Assembly (NCBI GenBank): GCA_020091685.1
Contig: CM034614.1
Location: 370,598 to 434,597, forward strand
Length of the DNA stretch: 64,000 bases
Source of the DNA: Lutjanus erythropterus
Taxonomy: Eukaryota > Chordata > Actinopteri > Lutjaniformes > Lutjanidae
Reading direction: 5' to 3'
In this document: one piece after another, positions 12,440 to 23,213 of the stretch
Layout of the letters: each line of letters opens with the position of its first letter
How positions within the stretch are numbered: the stretch's first letter is position 1
The notes under the pieces: model-generated
Told to the model about the DNA's origin: nothing
Database searches by the model: none
What the model saw: the letters and a program-made list of their open reading frames with translations, nothing else
Made by a program: the position numbers and the translations under genes

Positions 12440-14044
12440 GTGGCCATTTTCTCATCGTGTCCACCTCCCATCATCCATCCCTTCCTCCCCGTCTGTTAAC
12501 CACCAACCACGAAACTCTCCTCATGCCAAGGTTCTTATTTACTTATTTACTTACTCATCTAATCATGTACTGATGTAGTTATTCATGCACCTATTTTTTT
12601 TTATTGAAGTCCTTATTAATTTATGTACTGTCCTCGCTTTCTTACCTCACATTGATTTTTTATGCACGTCCTCATCTACAGGTGCCTCTTGAATCACTTC
12701 ATGCCTCAGACCCAGGTATCCTCCCCTCACCTCCTGAGCATCAGGTCACCTCCCTCATCATCTCCAGATGACCTCCTTCACCTCTCCCACCCTCAGGAGG
12801 TGACTCCTCACATTGTACCTGAGACCCAGGTGACTCCCCTCAGCTCCTCTATCAGACCCAAGTCACCTCCCTCACTGTGTGCCCTGGTCCCAGGCGCCCT
12901 CCTCATCTCCTTCCTCAGGCTCAGGTAACCTCCCCTACCTTGTACCGCAGTCCCAGGTGACCTCCCTCACCTCCTCCTTGCCTCAGTACCACCTCTCCAA
13001 CCACAATCATGATCCAGGTTTAGATGATCCCAACTGAGCAGAGCTGAAGCACCTTCTGACCTGTGCCACCAGCTGAAGAGCTCCTGCCAGGTAAGTCAGT
13101 CCAACCCAAACCAGAACCAGAGAAGATCACAGCAGGTTCCCTGGCACTCATGTGGCATATTGTTTATAACCTGTCTAACCCTGAAGGTGTCTGGTCAAGA
13201 ACTTCTGATGTTGCCAAGGATGCAGATTTTCACAGTTCTGACCCAGACAACATACAAAGACAAGAAAGTGTCCTGACATTGTCTTGTTGAAATGGATGGA
13301 TGGCAGCATGTCACTCCAAACCGAAACACGAAATTCTTGTAAAAGTCGCATCATATGCAAAATAAGTCTGAAAATAAACCTGAAAAAGAGTTTGAAAATC
13401 AACATTTTCCATCGCCACGAGACAACAATTCAAGATGGCTTCAAACATTAGCTGACCTCAGCTACAACAAAGACTCTTAACTAGACACCGCCAGGTCCTG
13501 AAAGACGGTTACATAAAATGCCATGCGGGTGCGGGAACGTTTCTTCCACTAGACTTTTACTATCTTTCTGCTCTAAAACAGAACCAGACCACAGCCCACC
13601 TGGATCTCCACCTCCAGAACCAGAACCAGTTCTGTACTGGTGTGACTCACCCCAGAGATGAACTGGAGAACACACACACCGGCCTATAACACCCACACGC
13701 CCTTGCCAGTGGCGTATGAACAGGGTGAGGCTCTGGGTGCAGTCCAGGACACCTGGGGCCGCGGGCCGTCTCTGTCCCAGCTGCAGTGTTCTCCGCTGGG
13801 CTCCATGTCTGGAGAAGTCCCTGGGGAGATGGAGCTCTTTGGACTTCAGTTCAGCACCTGCCAAGATTCCTCCAACAATCTTTTTCCATGACAGTTACCA
13901 TGACAACAATGCCTCCAGCCCTTCTGTAGCCCCAACACCCCGGTCCAAGTCCTCATTACCCACAAAACCCGAGCACTCCAGCCCCGGCCCTCAAATATAT
14001 CCTAGAGAAGAGAGACTGACTTTCATTCACAAACATCCAGACAG
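12440..14044 (+). other. Proline/serine-rich region, possible upstream exons of the ELM2-SANT gene
   Basis: Between about 12.66 and 14.04 kb the plus strand carries discontinuous Pro/Ser-rich frames. Examples are SPHLLSIRSPPSSSPDD near 12.72-12.77 kb and TPRSKSSLPTKPEHSSPGP near 13.94-14.0 kb. There are plausible donors at 13090 (CCTGCCAG/gtaagt) and 14044 (CCAGACAG/gtgagc). The frames are broken relative to each other. Low-complexity regions of this kind precede the finger in the family, but I cannot set exon starts. Confidence 0.35.
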
Positions 14045-14079
14045 GTGAGCAGAGATCAAACCTCAGCTGTTGTCTACAG

Positions 14080-14918
14080 GAGTATGACAGCTACGCCGTG
14101 ACCTCTGACTCCCGGTCAGCACCACCAACACCTCCTCCAGACCCAAAGTGAGCCAATCCAGGACCAGACGGGCCTCCTCGACACCACCGGGAACTCTGAG
14201 AGCTGCTTCTCTCCACAGGGAGGAGACCAGGCGCCAGCAGTGCTGGCCAGTCTGCAGGGGAGGAGGAGGAAGAGAGGAGGAGGAGGAGGAGAGGAGGAGG
14301 AGGAGGAAGAGGAGGAGGAGGAGGAAATGGACAACCAGACTGGACCTGGGTAAGTTAGATATACCAAAAATATTCAAAGTAAATATTAAAGTTCATTTTT
14401 CAAATGTAGCCCTAATCCTAAAGGTGTAAATATGTACATAAACAAAAAGACAAAGTAAATATGTCAGTAAACAAATAAATAAGTTCATAAATGAGTGAAT
14501 ATGTAAACAAGTGTACAGAGAAGTGCGTCAGTAACTAATGCATGAATTAGAGTGTAAATAAATAAGTGTGTAAATAAGAAACTAACAAATTAATAACACG
14601 TTTCAGTAAACAAAATATTCCATCAGAATCAGTTTTATTTTTCAAACTGATTTAAATCTGTCTGTTTATTTTCAGATGAAACGATCACAACTGAAACACA
14701 ACACAGAGGTTTTAGACAGCAGGTAACCTGAGTGAAGGTGAACGATGATGATGATGATGATGATGATGATGATAATGATGTCATTTCTTCTGCTGTGTGT
14801 GTGTGTGTGTTACAGTGTTGTCGTGTGTGGTGTGTGTTGACTTCAGGAGTCTGCCGGCGCTAAACGGACACACGCGCTCCCACAGCTGCTCCAGATCTGC
14901 TACATTGTCCAACAAGGT

Positions 14919-14980
<62 letters not shown>

Positions 14981-16124
14981 TTTCCATCATTTTGGAGGAC
15001 GTTAACAATCGACCCTTTCTATGTCCCGCCCTTTTGCTCTGTCCCCAATAAAGTTTGTAATGTACCTTAATGAGCAACTTGTCCCTGTCAGGAAAACTGT
15101 CCTCATCGTGTCAGTGTGTGGACAGACACACCCTGTCTGTGCTTCATGTGAGGTGTAGGCTGATCTCATGACTATTCTTTAATGTCCTCTGTTTTCCTCC
15201 AGGCCAAGGCTCCACCCCATCGGCCCCATCCTCCATCTCCATGGTGATGCCGTCACCGTGCCCGCCCAATCCAGAGGCGCGTTACAGGTGCACAGGGGTG
15301 GACAGAGGAGATGCAGCCTCTCTCCAGCCAGCGGACACACTGTGCTCTACCGCAGCTTTCTGCACCTAGAGGAAGAAGAAACGGTTGCTTAATGGGCAAC
15401 ACAGCAGTAGAGGCGATGATGAACAATCAGCCCTCAGTGGTGATGGAGTGGTTGCCGGGGGTGACAGTGTCACAGGACATTACACCCCTCCGCCAATGCT
15501 GTGTCCACTCAGGGTGGGGTTGTACTGTTCTCACCACCAGGAGGCAGCAGAGAGTGCAGACTGTACAACTTCACAACACACACAGTAAGTAGATTTATCA
15601 TTAAAATAAACACATCCGTGAATTCATTCTTTGTCTCACTGGTGCTCCACTCATACATCAATCCTAAACAAATGAGTGCATAGATATATAAGTGCATAAG
15701 TATGTACAGATAAGTGCATAAATGATCAAGTGCATAAATGATCAATGCATAAATAATCAAGTGCATAAATAATCAAGTGCATAAATAATCAAGTGCATAA
15801 ATAAGTGTTGTGGAAAAAATGAAGAGTCAAATATGTAAGTGTTTAAATAAGTGCACATGTTTATAGGTAAGAGCATAAATAAATGCATAAAAAGAAAGTG
15901 CTTAACTAAGTGTATAAATAAGTAAGTAATTAAACAGATGTGTAAATAAGTGCATAAATAAATAAATAACAACATAATAACATGTCTCAATAAACAAAAC
16001 ATTACATCATACTGCTCATCCAATCGACACTGCACTCTCTGCCTCCTCATCAATACACCGCAGAGTGTGATGAAGGTTTGATGAACAGTTCTTGAAATAT
16101 GCGGGACAATCACACACACACACA

Positions 16125-16155
<31 letters not shown>

Positions 16156-16493
16156 TGATTCCTTCTGTGTTCATGATGTCAAACTCTGGCTTCTCTGATT
16201 GGCAGATGGACTCAATGATCTTGTTGCCACAGAGACGATGTCTCCTCCTCCTGGAACTTTAACATCAGGAATCAATAAGCCGCAAAGTTTACCTCCCATT
16301 GAATCACGCTTATTTGTTGTGATGATGTCACTGCTCACGCTGAGCTGTCAATCACAGGCGGATCAATGGGGCGGAGCTTCCAGGCTGAAATCCCACCTCT
16401 ACAGGGTCGAAAATGCACTCACTCCAACTCCCACAGTGCCCTGCTGCTGTGGACACCGTGGGACGAGCTGGAACATCCTGTCAATCAACAGAG

Positions 16494-16563
<70 letters not shown>

Positions 16564-18356
16564 TCTCATTATAATCATGATTATTATTGGATGATCATTT
16601 GATTGATACACTGTTTGTCCAGTTGAAGCTCTGCTGATGATGGCTCGCTCAGCGTGGTGCCAGGGGCGGGCCAGTCCAGATTCTGCTCTTCATGTCCTAT
16701 CAGAGTGCAGAGGAGACTTCCTGTAAAATCTCATTGGCTGTTTGATCTGTTACTCTAACCTGTTACTGGTTGACAGATTTAGAGAAGTTATAATTGTTAA
16801 CGGGCTCATTAGTGAGTTTTACACGTGTTGGTTGGTTTTTGAAGAGCTGAAGCTCCAGCCAAGCTAAGCTAACTAAATCCTGACATGTTGTGTATTTCGC
16901 TTGCTTCAGTCTTCCAAATCAAAGATGGCTGCTGTGACACTGAGGTGAGTTTCTGTTTGTCTTCCAGCTGACGTGGAAAAGCTGTCGACTCCTGAAACCT
17001 CCAACAACAACAACAACAACCACGCAGCTCAACAGCTTACGAGTATAAGTTCTATTTAATACCAGTGAGCAGGGTCACACATCTGATGACTGTACACTCG
17101 ACAAAATCAAAAAGACTTGCAGCTGGACTTTGACTTGAACATCAACTGGAGTATGTCGGTTTGACTTGGGACTTGACTCAGGACATGCCTGTCTTGACTT
17201 GAAGCTTGTTTTGGCACTTAGCGGTCTGTACTTGTGACTTTATCTCAAGTGTGTCAGTCTTGACTTCAAATCACTCTGGACTTGACTAACTTGAGACTTG
17301 ACTTGTCACTCGCTTGATCTTGGGAACTGTCAGATGTCTAACTTGTAATGGAGTACAGTGATGTAACTGTAATATATATGACAGTGAATGTCTGTTGTAG
17401 GTGTGAGCTGGAGTGAAGCAGAGAGAAGGTCGCTGGTTAAATCTCTGCAGCTTCATCACAAAGACTTCAGCACAATCCAGAAAGCTGTGAGTCTCACAGT
17501 CAAACACCAGATCAGTCTGGTCTACACTTCATCCATCTGTCCACATGTTCATCTGTCCACGGTTCATCGTCCACGTGTTCATCGTCCACATGTCCATCTG
17601 TCCACTGTCCACGTCCATCTGTCCACATGTCCATCTGTCTCATGTTCACTGTCCACCTGTCCATCTGTTCATGTCGCATGTCCATCTGTCAATTCGTCCA
17701 TGTGTCCATCTGTCCACTCTGTCACATGTTCATCTGTTCATTCCGTCCACTCTGTCCATCTGTCACATGTCCGCATGTCCATCTGTTCACTGTCCATCTG
17801 TCTACATGTCCATGTGTTCATGTCCACCTGTCCATCTGTCTACATGTCCATCTGTCCACATGTCCGCATGTCCATGTGTTCATTCTGTTCATCTGTCCAT
17901 GTGTTCATTCGTTCATCTGTCACTTCGTCCATGTGTACATGTCCATCTACTTCACTCTGTCCACATGTCCATGTGTCATCTACCTACTGTCTACCTGTCA
18001 TGTGTGTCCATCTGTCCACTGTCACATGTCCATTGTCCATCTGTCCTTCTGTCTACATGTCCATCTGTCCACATGTCCATGTGTCCATCTGTCCTTCTGT
18101 CTACATGTCCATCTGTCCACATGTCCACGTGTCCACATGTCCATCTGTCCATGTATCCATCTGTCCATCTGTCCACATGTCCATCTACCCACCTGTCCAC
18201 ATGTCCATGTGTCCACATGTCCATGTGTCCTTGTGTGTTCAGGTCCAGACGAAGTCCGTCTCCCAGTGTGTGGAGTTCTATTATCTGTGGAAGAAGAAGC
18301 TGAGTCTCAGTCTGAGGACCCCGGCTGGACTGACCGTCACTCTGCCTGACAGAAAT
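14080..18356 (+). CDS. ELM2-SANT domain zinc-finger protein, TRERF1/ZNF541/MIDEAS family
   Basis: Proteins of this family are nuclear cofactors that bind HDAC1/2 through an ELM2-SANT module. Exons I can support are 14080-14349 (Pro-rich start, then a Glu run), 14676-14722, 14816-14916 (C2H2-like finger, CVVC...DFRSLPALNGHTRSH), 15203-15584 (YTPPPMLCPLR, GLYCS, RRQQRVQTVQLHNTHS), 16358-16493 (ELM2: GRSFQAEIPPLQGRK, LLLWTPWDELEHPVNQQ), 16623-16722 (VEALLMMARSAWCQGR, ALHVLSECRGDFL), 17401-17486 (SANT first half, VSWSEAERRSLVKSLQLHHK) and 18243-18356 (SANT second half, QTKSVSQCVEFYYLWKKK). Several joins need single-base corrections (for example within 14080-14349, 15203-15584 and at 16623). Proline-rich frames at 13.6-14.04 kb ending at a donor at 14044, and SKVAKDHMMHPEPMDSPLLEP from 19539, may be further exons. 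The finger favours TRERF1/ZNF541 over MIDEAS; the paralogue is undecided. Confidence 0.82.
14735..14975. repeat. (GAT)n, (TG)n and (CA)n tracts around the zinc-finger exon
   Basis: (ATG)n at about 14742-14772 is followed by a short (TG)n at 14794-14810, ending just before the acceptor of exon 14816-14916. A (CA)n of about 27 units at 14921-14975 starts four bases after that exon's donor. Confidence 0.95.
15660..15990. repeat. AT-rich degenerate array (AAGTGCATAAATAATC)
   Basis: Repeated AAGTGCATAAAT-type units fill the intron after the 15203-15584 exon. Related copies (AAATAAGTGTGTAAATAAG) occur at about 14420-14600. Confidence 0.75.
16109..16155. repeat. (CA)n microsatellite
   Basis: About 22 CA units with one TA interruption, inside the intron upstream of the ELM2 exons. 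Confidence 0.93.
16496..16561. repeat. (CA)n microsatellite abutting a 5' splice site
   Basis: About 32 CA units that begin inside the donor (gtacacac) of the ELM2 exon 16358-16493. Confidence 0.95.
17525..18240 (+). repeat. Minisatellite (CATCTGTCCACATGTC) filling the intron between the SANT exons
   Basis: Dozens of copies of a short CATCTGTCC/ACATGTCC unit (12-18 bp) occupy nearly the whole 756-bp intron 17487-18242. The intron has no in-frame stop and both flanking junctions are phase 0, so the SANT reading frame continues through it as a Cys/His/Ser/Pro repeat. See findings. Confidence 0.95.
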
Positions 18357-18389
18357 GTAAGAAACTGACAGAAAACAGACAGACGGATT

Positions 18390-18765
18390 CTTACACTCTT
18401 ATAAATAAAGGTTCCAAAACGGTTCCTCCTGAAGGGCTTTTATATCTATGGGTTTTATCTAAAACACATTCAGGACGTTCTACGGAGAACCTTTTTATGT
18501 TATGGTACAAAGTAACCGTGACAAACCCAGTTCAGGTTTCAACAATCTTGAGGAACTCTTTTTTTTTTTTTTTTTTCCAAAAACGGTTCTTCAGATGAAA
18601 AGGGTTCTTTGGAAACCTTAATCCTACAAAGAACGCAAGACAAATCATTTTTTCAAAAAGGGTTCTTTAGAAACAAATTGTCCTGGGCAGAACCTCAGCG
18701 CTTCAGGAAGAACTGTTTTGGAACCTTCATATCTGACAGTCAGTGGGTGTGTGGTTCCATGTTTC
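18390..18765. repeat. Dispersed GGTTCT/AGAACC repeat, copy 1
   Basis: Degenerate units such as AAAACGGTTC, AAGGGTTCTTT and GAACCTT are repeated at 10-60 bp intervals. It resembles the stretch at 27.75-28.29 kb and is probably a degraded mobile-element or satellite family. Confidence 0.6.
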
Positions 18766-18831
18766 AGGTCACTTCAGTCACAGGAAGACAAACGAAACTA
18801 AAGATTGAATGAAGACAAACCACTGAAACCA

Positions 18832-19071
<240 letters not shown>

Positions 19072-19600
19072 CCTGTCAGAGGCATCTGGTTTCTCATCAA
19101 ACTGTGACTTGACATTTCAGTCTTCGTGTGTCAACAGTTAAACTCATCAAGACTTTTCAGAGGGTTCTTTACGATGTTCCACGTTCCCCAGTCTGCTGTC
19201 TGAAATCAACAAGACCAAAGTCAAGTCACAGGTCAAGATGAATGATAAAAGAAAAACCAACAAGTCCCAAGTCAAGACCAACTGGTCCCGAGTCCAGTGG
19301 GGTCCGTTAGAACAGCAGCTGTCACATACGGGTGTCCACATACTTTTGGTCATGTTGTATTTATACTGTAGTCATTTTGAAATATTCTGAGGTTTAATGT
19401 GAGTTTTTGTTCACTCACTGACTCATCGATGAGTCATCAGTTATTGATTAACAGTCTGATTGAATTTTCTGACGGTGTGTTTGTGTCATTATGGTGATAA
19501 GAAAGTGAGTCCTTCTCTTCATCTCTGTGTTTCTCCAGGGTCAAAGGTCGCCAAAGATCACATGATGCATCCTGAACCAATGGACAGCCCCCTGCTGGAG

Positions 19601-19602
<2 letters not shown>

Positions 19603-19660
<58 letters not shown>
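19603..19660. repeat. (CA)n microsatellite
   Basis: About 29 CA units directly following the frame SKVAKDHMMHPEPMDSPLLEP, which may be a 3' coding exon of the ELM2-SANT gene. Confidence 0.95.
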
Positions 19661-19662
<2 letters not shown>

Positions 19663-19739
19663 CATCATCATCATGTTGTGTATTTATTATTTACAGTTTG
19701 CTTCTCTGATTTCAGAAGTCATGTTTTTGTATTGAGCTG

Positions 19740-20797
19740 AAAATTAAAGGAAAATTCCACCAGAAAACATTTGTGTCCTCGTGCTGAATGTCCAATCAGA
19801 GGTGCTGATGTGTGAGAGGTTCTGTATATTTTCAGTTCTGGGATCAGTTTGGGTTTCTTGTTGTTTGTGATGTGTTTTCTGTCAGACTGATCAGAGAGCA
19901 GCTCTGGGTTTTTATTCTTCAGCTCAGGTATGTTGAGATATTGTTTTTCTACCTTAATCCTCTCTGTCTTCCTGTCCTCCTGTCCTCCTGTCCTCCCTCC
20001 GGGTCTCAACATGAACCGCGCTTCACTTATTAAAGCCTGGACAAAAAAAGACGGAGAAGAGAAGAAAACATGAGACGCTTCAGGCTGCAGGGAAATTATT
20101 GTTTTGTTTCTTTAATCGTCTCAAATATCTTTTCACCACACGGACAAAAGTATGTGGACGCAGTAAACAAACAGCAGAGACTCAAACAGGAAAAACACAA
20201 AGTGCTGCTTTTACTCTGAATTATTACATAAAATAAGAAAACAAAACAAACACAAGAAAAGAAACAAAAAGACAAACACATGAGAACAAACAAAAAATAA
20301 AAGAACAAAAAACAAAATAAACAATCCCGTCCCTCAAAAAACCCAACACACATAAAAAACAGAAAACAAGAATCATATACAGAATTATACAAAAACAACA
20401 ACAACAAACAAAACAGGAAACAAATGAATAATCAAACTTAAACTCAAAAAAGAAGAGAAAACAAAAAACTACACCCCCAAAAAATACAAACAAACAAATA
20501 AGAAAAAGAATCACACCTTGTTTTTTTTGTGGTTGTTTGTTTTTTAACAGCTAACAAAATTACAACATGCATCATAAAGTTTTTAGAATCAGATGTTTGA
20601 GGCCACAACAACCAAACAAACCCTGCAGCTGATTGAAACGACTTCATCAGTAAAAATAAAACACATCAGAGTCAAAACGAACCTGTTGTTATTGTTTACT
20701 CTCAGTGTTTATTCAGTAAAACAAACAACAGAAACTCAAACAGGACAAACAAACTGCTGCTGAGTCAACTTTACTGTTTTCACACAGACGGGTGTTG

Positions 20798-20840
<43 letters not shown>

Positions 20841-20900
20841 GATGTTGAAGTCAAACTTTACAAACGTTCAGTCGACACATTCTTCTTCTAATCTCGTCTC
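19740..20900. other. Gene-free A/T-rich interval
   Basis: Likely 3' flank of the ELM2-SANT gene. It contains an AAAC/AAACAA-rich block at 20220-20510 and a (GTT)n microsatellite at 20796-20841. No supported gene. Confidence 0.5.
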
Positions 20901-20956
20901 AGTGAGTTTGTTTCCTGTCGTCCCTGAATGAGCTTCAGGCTACTAATAAAGTTTGA

Positions 20957-20997
20957 CTCCTCCTCCTCCTCCTCCTCCTCCTCCTCCTCCTCCTCGC
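20957..20997. repeat. (CTC)n trinucleotide tract
   Basis: About 13 TCC units upstream of the C1orf115-like exon. The complementary (GGA)n runs lie at 21100-21123 and 21320-21358, so this region can self-pair. Confidence 0.9.
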
Positions 20998-21072
20998 TCC
21001 AAAGGTCCTCCTGCCTGAACACCAGCAGCTCAGAGGAGAAACAGACCTCCAGCAGACGAGGAGGAACGAGGA

Positions 21073-22098
21073 ATGGGAGCACAGGTGAAGGAGAAGGAGG
21101 AAGAGGAGGAGGAGGAGGAGGAGAGGAAGAAGAAACAGAAAACGTCCAAAGAAGTTTATTTCTCCGTCCTGCCAGATAAATACGAGCCTCTGATCGAGGA
21201 GGAGGAGGAGGAGGAGACAGAGGAGGAGAGGAGGAGGAGGAAGGAGGAGAAGAAGAGGAAGAAGAAGCAACGATACAAGAAGTACAGGAAGGTAAGACGG
21301 AGGGATGACCTTTGACCTGAGGAAGAGGAGGAGGAGGAGGAGGAGGAGGAGGAGGAGGCATTCAGTTGTTGGTTTTTGTATCAGTCTCTGTGGATCAATA
21401 AAGGTATTTTATTTTATTACATGTAAAACTATACACAAATCAATACACCGATCATATGTTTTTTTATTTATATTTTAATTCTGAAAAGGGTCAAACAGAA
21501 GTTTAATTACAAACACCATCGTTACACAAGAAACAGAAACAGAAATCAATAATCAATCAATGAAAAAGAACATGAAACACTTCATCTGGAAATAAAACAT
21601 ACACAGAATTAAATTAAAATAATAATTCATTCATATAAAAAATAAACGATACAAATACATATCCTGAAATAAAACAAAGATTTAAAAAATGAAATGTTAT
21701 TAAATAATAAAGACGTATAAATGAAAATAAAACAGTTTAAATATATAAGATATGGTGAAATTATAAATAAAAATATAAACATAGCAGTTAAATGAAAAAC
21801 AAATAATTATAGAAAAAATAAATGAATAAAAATTAATTTATTTAAAAATCTATGAAATGTATGAAGAAATTCATAACTACAAAAACTAAAAGTAATCTAA
21901 AATGAAATATAAATAAAACTGAAACTAATCTAAAAATCCAGGTATAAAATAAACATTATTATCAACAAACAACAATAAATAACATATTCAGATCAACTCA
22001 ACACGTTTTTTTTCAGAGTTAAAAATATCAAACATGTATTCAGAAATAAAATACGATATATAATAAAATAAAAGATTCGCAAACTGATCAAATCTGAA

Positions 22099-22129
<31 letters not shown>

Positions 22130-23213
22130 ATGCCAGTTTACTTAAATAAATACAATAAAATATAAAAATAGAAATGAGAAATAAGAATTATTAGAAATAA
22201 GAGCAACATGTTGAAGTTAAATGTGCTGAATCAGCAGACTGACTCTGACCTTTGACCCTGTCTCTCTGATAAACACAAAGTCCTCCGCTTGGCTCCGCCC
22301 AGCACCTCTCTGATTGGTTAAAAGAAAAACAAACAAAGAGGGTTTTTTTTCCCCTGTGGGGGAATGTTTCTGGTTTGAGCCAAACATTTGTGCAACGTCC
22401 ACACAACGTCCACACAACCACAACGTCCACTCAACGTCCACACAAACACAACGTCCACACAACCACAACGTCCACACAACGTCCACACAAACACAACGTC
22501 CACACAAACACCACGTCCACACAAACACAACGTCCACACAAACACAACGTCCACACAACGTCCACACAAACACAATGTCCACACAACGTCCACACAAACA
22601 CAACGTCCACACAACGTCCACACAAACACAACGTCCACACAAACACAGATACCTGTAAGGCTCAGTAAAAAACCCACAGGAGGGAAGTAACTGAGTACAA
22701 ATACTCCAGTACTGTACTTCAGTAGACTCTTCAGGTATCTGTACATTAATATCTGAATTTCTCCTCATGTTTTATAAACAGACTCGTTACTTTAGTTTGA
22801 ATGACTCTGAGGTGAATTATTGATTATTGATTATTTTGCATCATCGTGTGTCGCCTTCAAACATCAGACTGATTTCAACCTGAATGGACGAAACAATAAG
22901 ACACAGAAAAGCAGTTGCTGTTATTGATCAGTCCAAACTGGGCTGTTAAAGGTTCTCAGTGTTCAGGTGAAGGAAGTGAAGCTGTGGGTTTTTACTCCCT
23001 GTGTTTTGTCTGACAGAACGCGAGGAAGGCGCAGTGGGTTTTTATTCCCTGTGTTTTGTCTGACAGAACGCGAGGAAGGCGCTGAGGTTCAGCTGGCGCT
23101 GTCTGATGGCTGGTTTACAGAGCATGGTGTCCTCCTACTCCACCCCGCTGTCAGCCGTGTCCACGGTGGTGACTGAGATTCACCGCTCCGCCAGCAGCAG
23201 CAGCAGAGCATGA
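21073..23213 (+). CDS. C1orf115 homologue (RDD1-like small membrane-associated protein)
   Basis: Two exons, 21073-21291 and 23067-23213, encode 121 residues (human protein 142). The first gives MGAQVKEK, a Glu-run, then VYFSVLPDKYEPLIEEE and a basic stretch KKRKKKQRYKKYRK. It ends phase 0 at AAG/gtaag. The second gives NARKALRFSWRCLMAGLQS, then MVSSYSTPLSAVSTVVTEI and a Ser-rich tail to TGA at 23211-23213. Human C1orf115 has the same plan: HFALLPERYEPLEE, a Lys-rich block, then a hydrophobic GLQGFAAAYSAPFAV-like helix. That protein has been called 'required for drug-induced death protein 1'. The 3' half of exon 2 is probably membrane-associated. The acceptor of exon 2 is duplicated upstream (see repeat). 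Confidence 0.85.
21430..22200. other. AT-rich intron body
   Basis: Intron of the C1orf115 homologue, strongly AT-rich, with (AAAT)n at about 22097-22131. No coding potential seen. Confidence 0.6.
22393..22647. repeat. Minisatellite CACAACGTCCACACAAA
   Basis: About 15 copies of a CACAACGTC-CACACAA-type unit (9- and 17-bp alternations) in the intron of the C1orf115 homologue. It is open in several frames on both strands (THSTQTQRPHNVH-like and VWTLCLCGRCV-like), which is a composition effect. Confidence 0.95.
22984..23083 (+). repeat. 50-bp tandem duplication containing a splice acceptor
   Basis: Two head-to-tail copies of a 50-bp unit (22984-23033 and 23034-23083), identical except for one or two bases (TACTCC against TATTCC, and the last base). 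Each ends with TTTTGTCTGACAG followed by the exon start AACGCGAGGAAGGCGC. So the acceptor and first 16 bases of the last C1orf115-homologue exon are present twice. Confidence 0.97.

Noticed and set aside
11562-12464. 300-codon minus-strand open frame with WTPGPYC/HLVLTV repeats
   Set aside because: It is a translation of the 28-30 bp minisatellite and is open in several frames because the unit lacks stops. No splice context, homology or start context supports it.
20096-20514. Phe/Cys/Leu-rich minus-strand frames that look like membrane proteins
   Set aside because: Antisense of an AAAC/AAAGAA-rich tract; hydrophobicity comes from poly-T codons.
22217-22768. Long frames on both strands reading VWTLCLCGRC or QRPHNVHTNTTST
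   Set aside because: Composition effect of the CACAACGTC minisatellite within the C1orf115-homologue intron.
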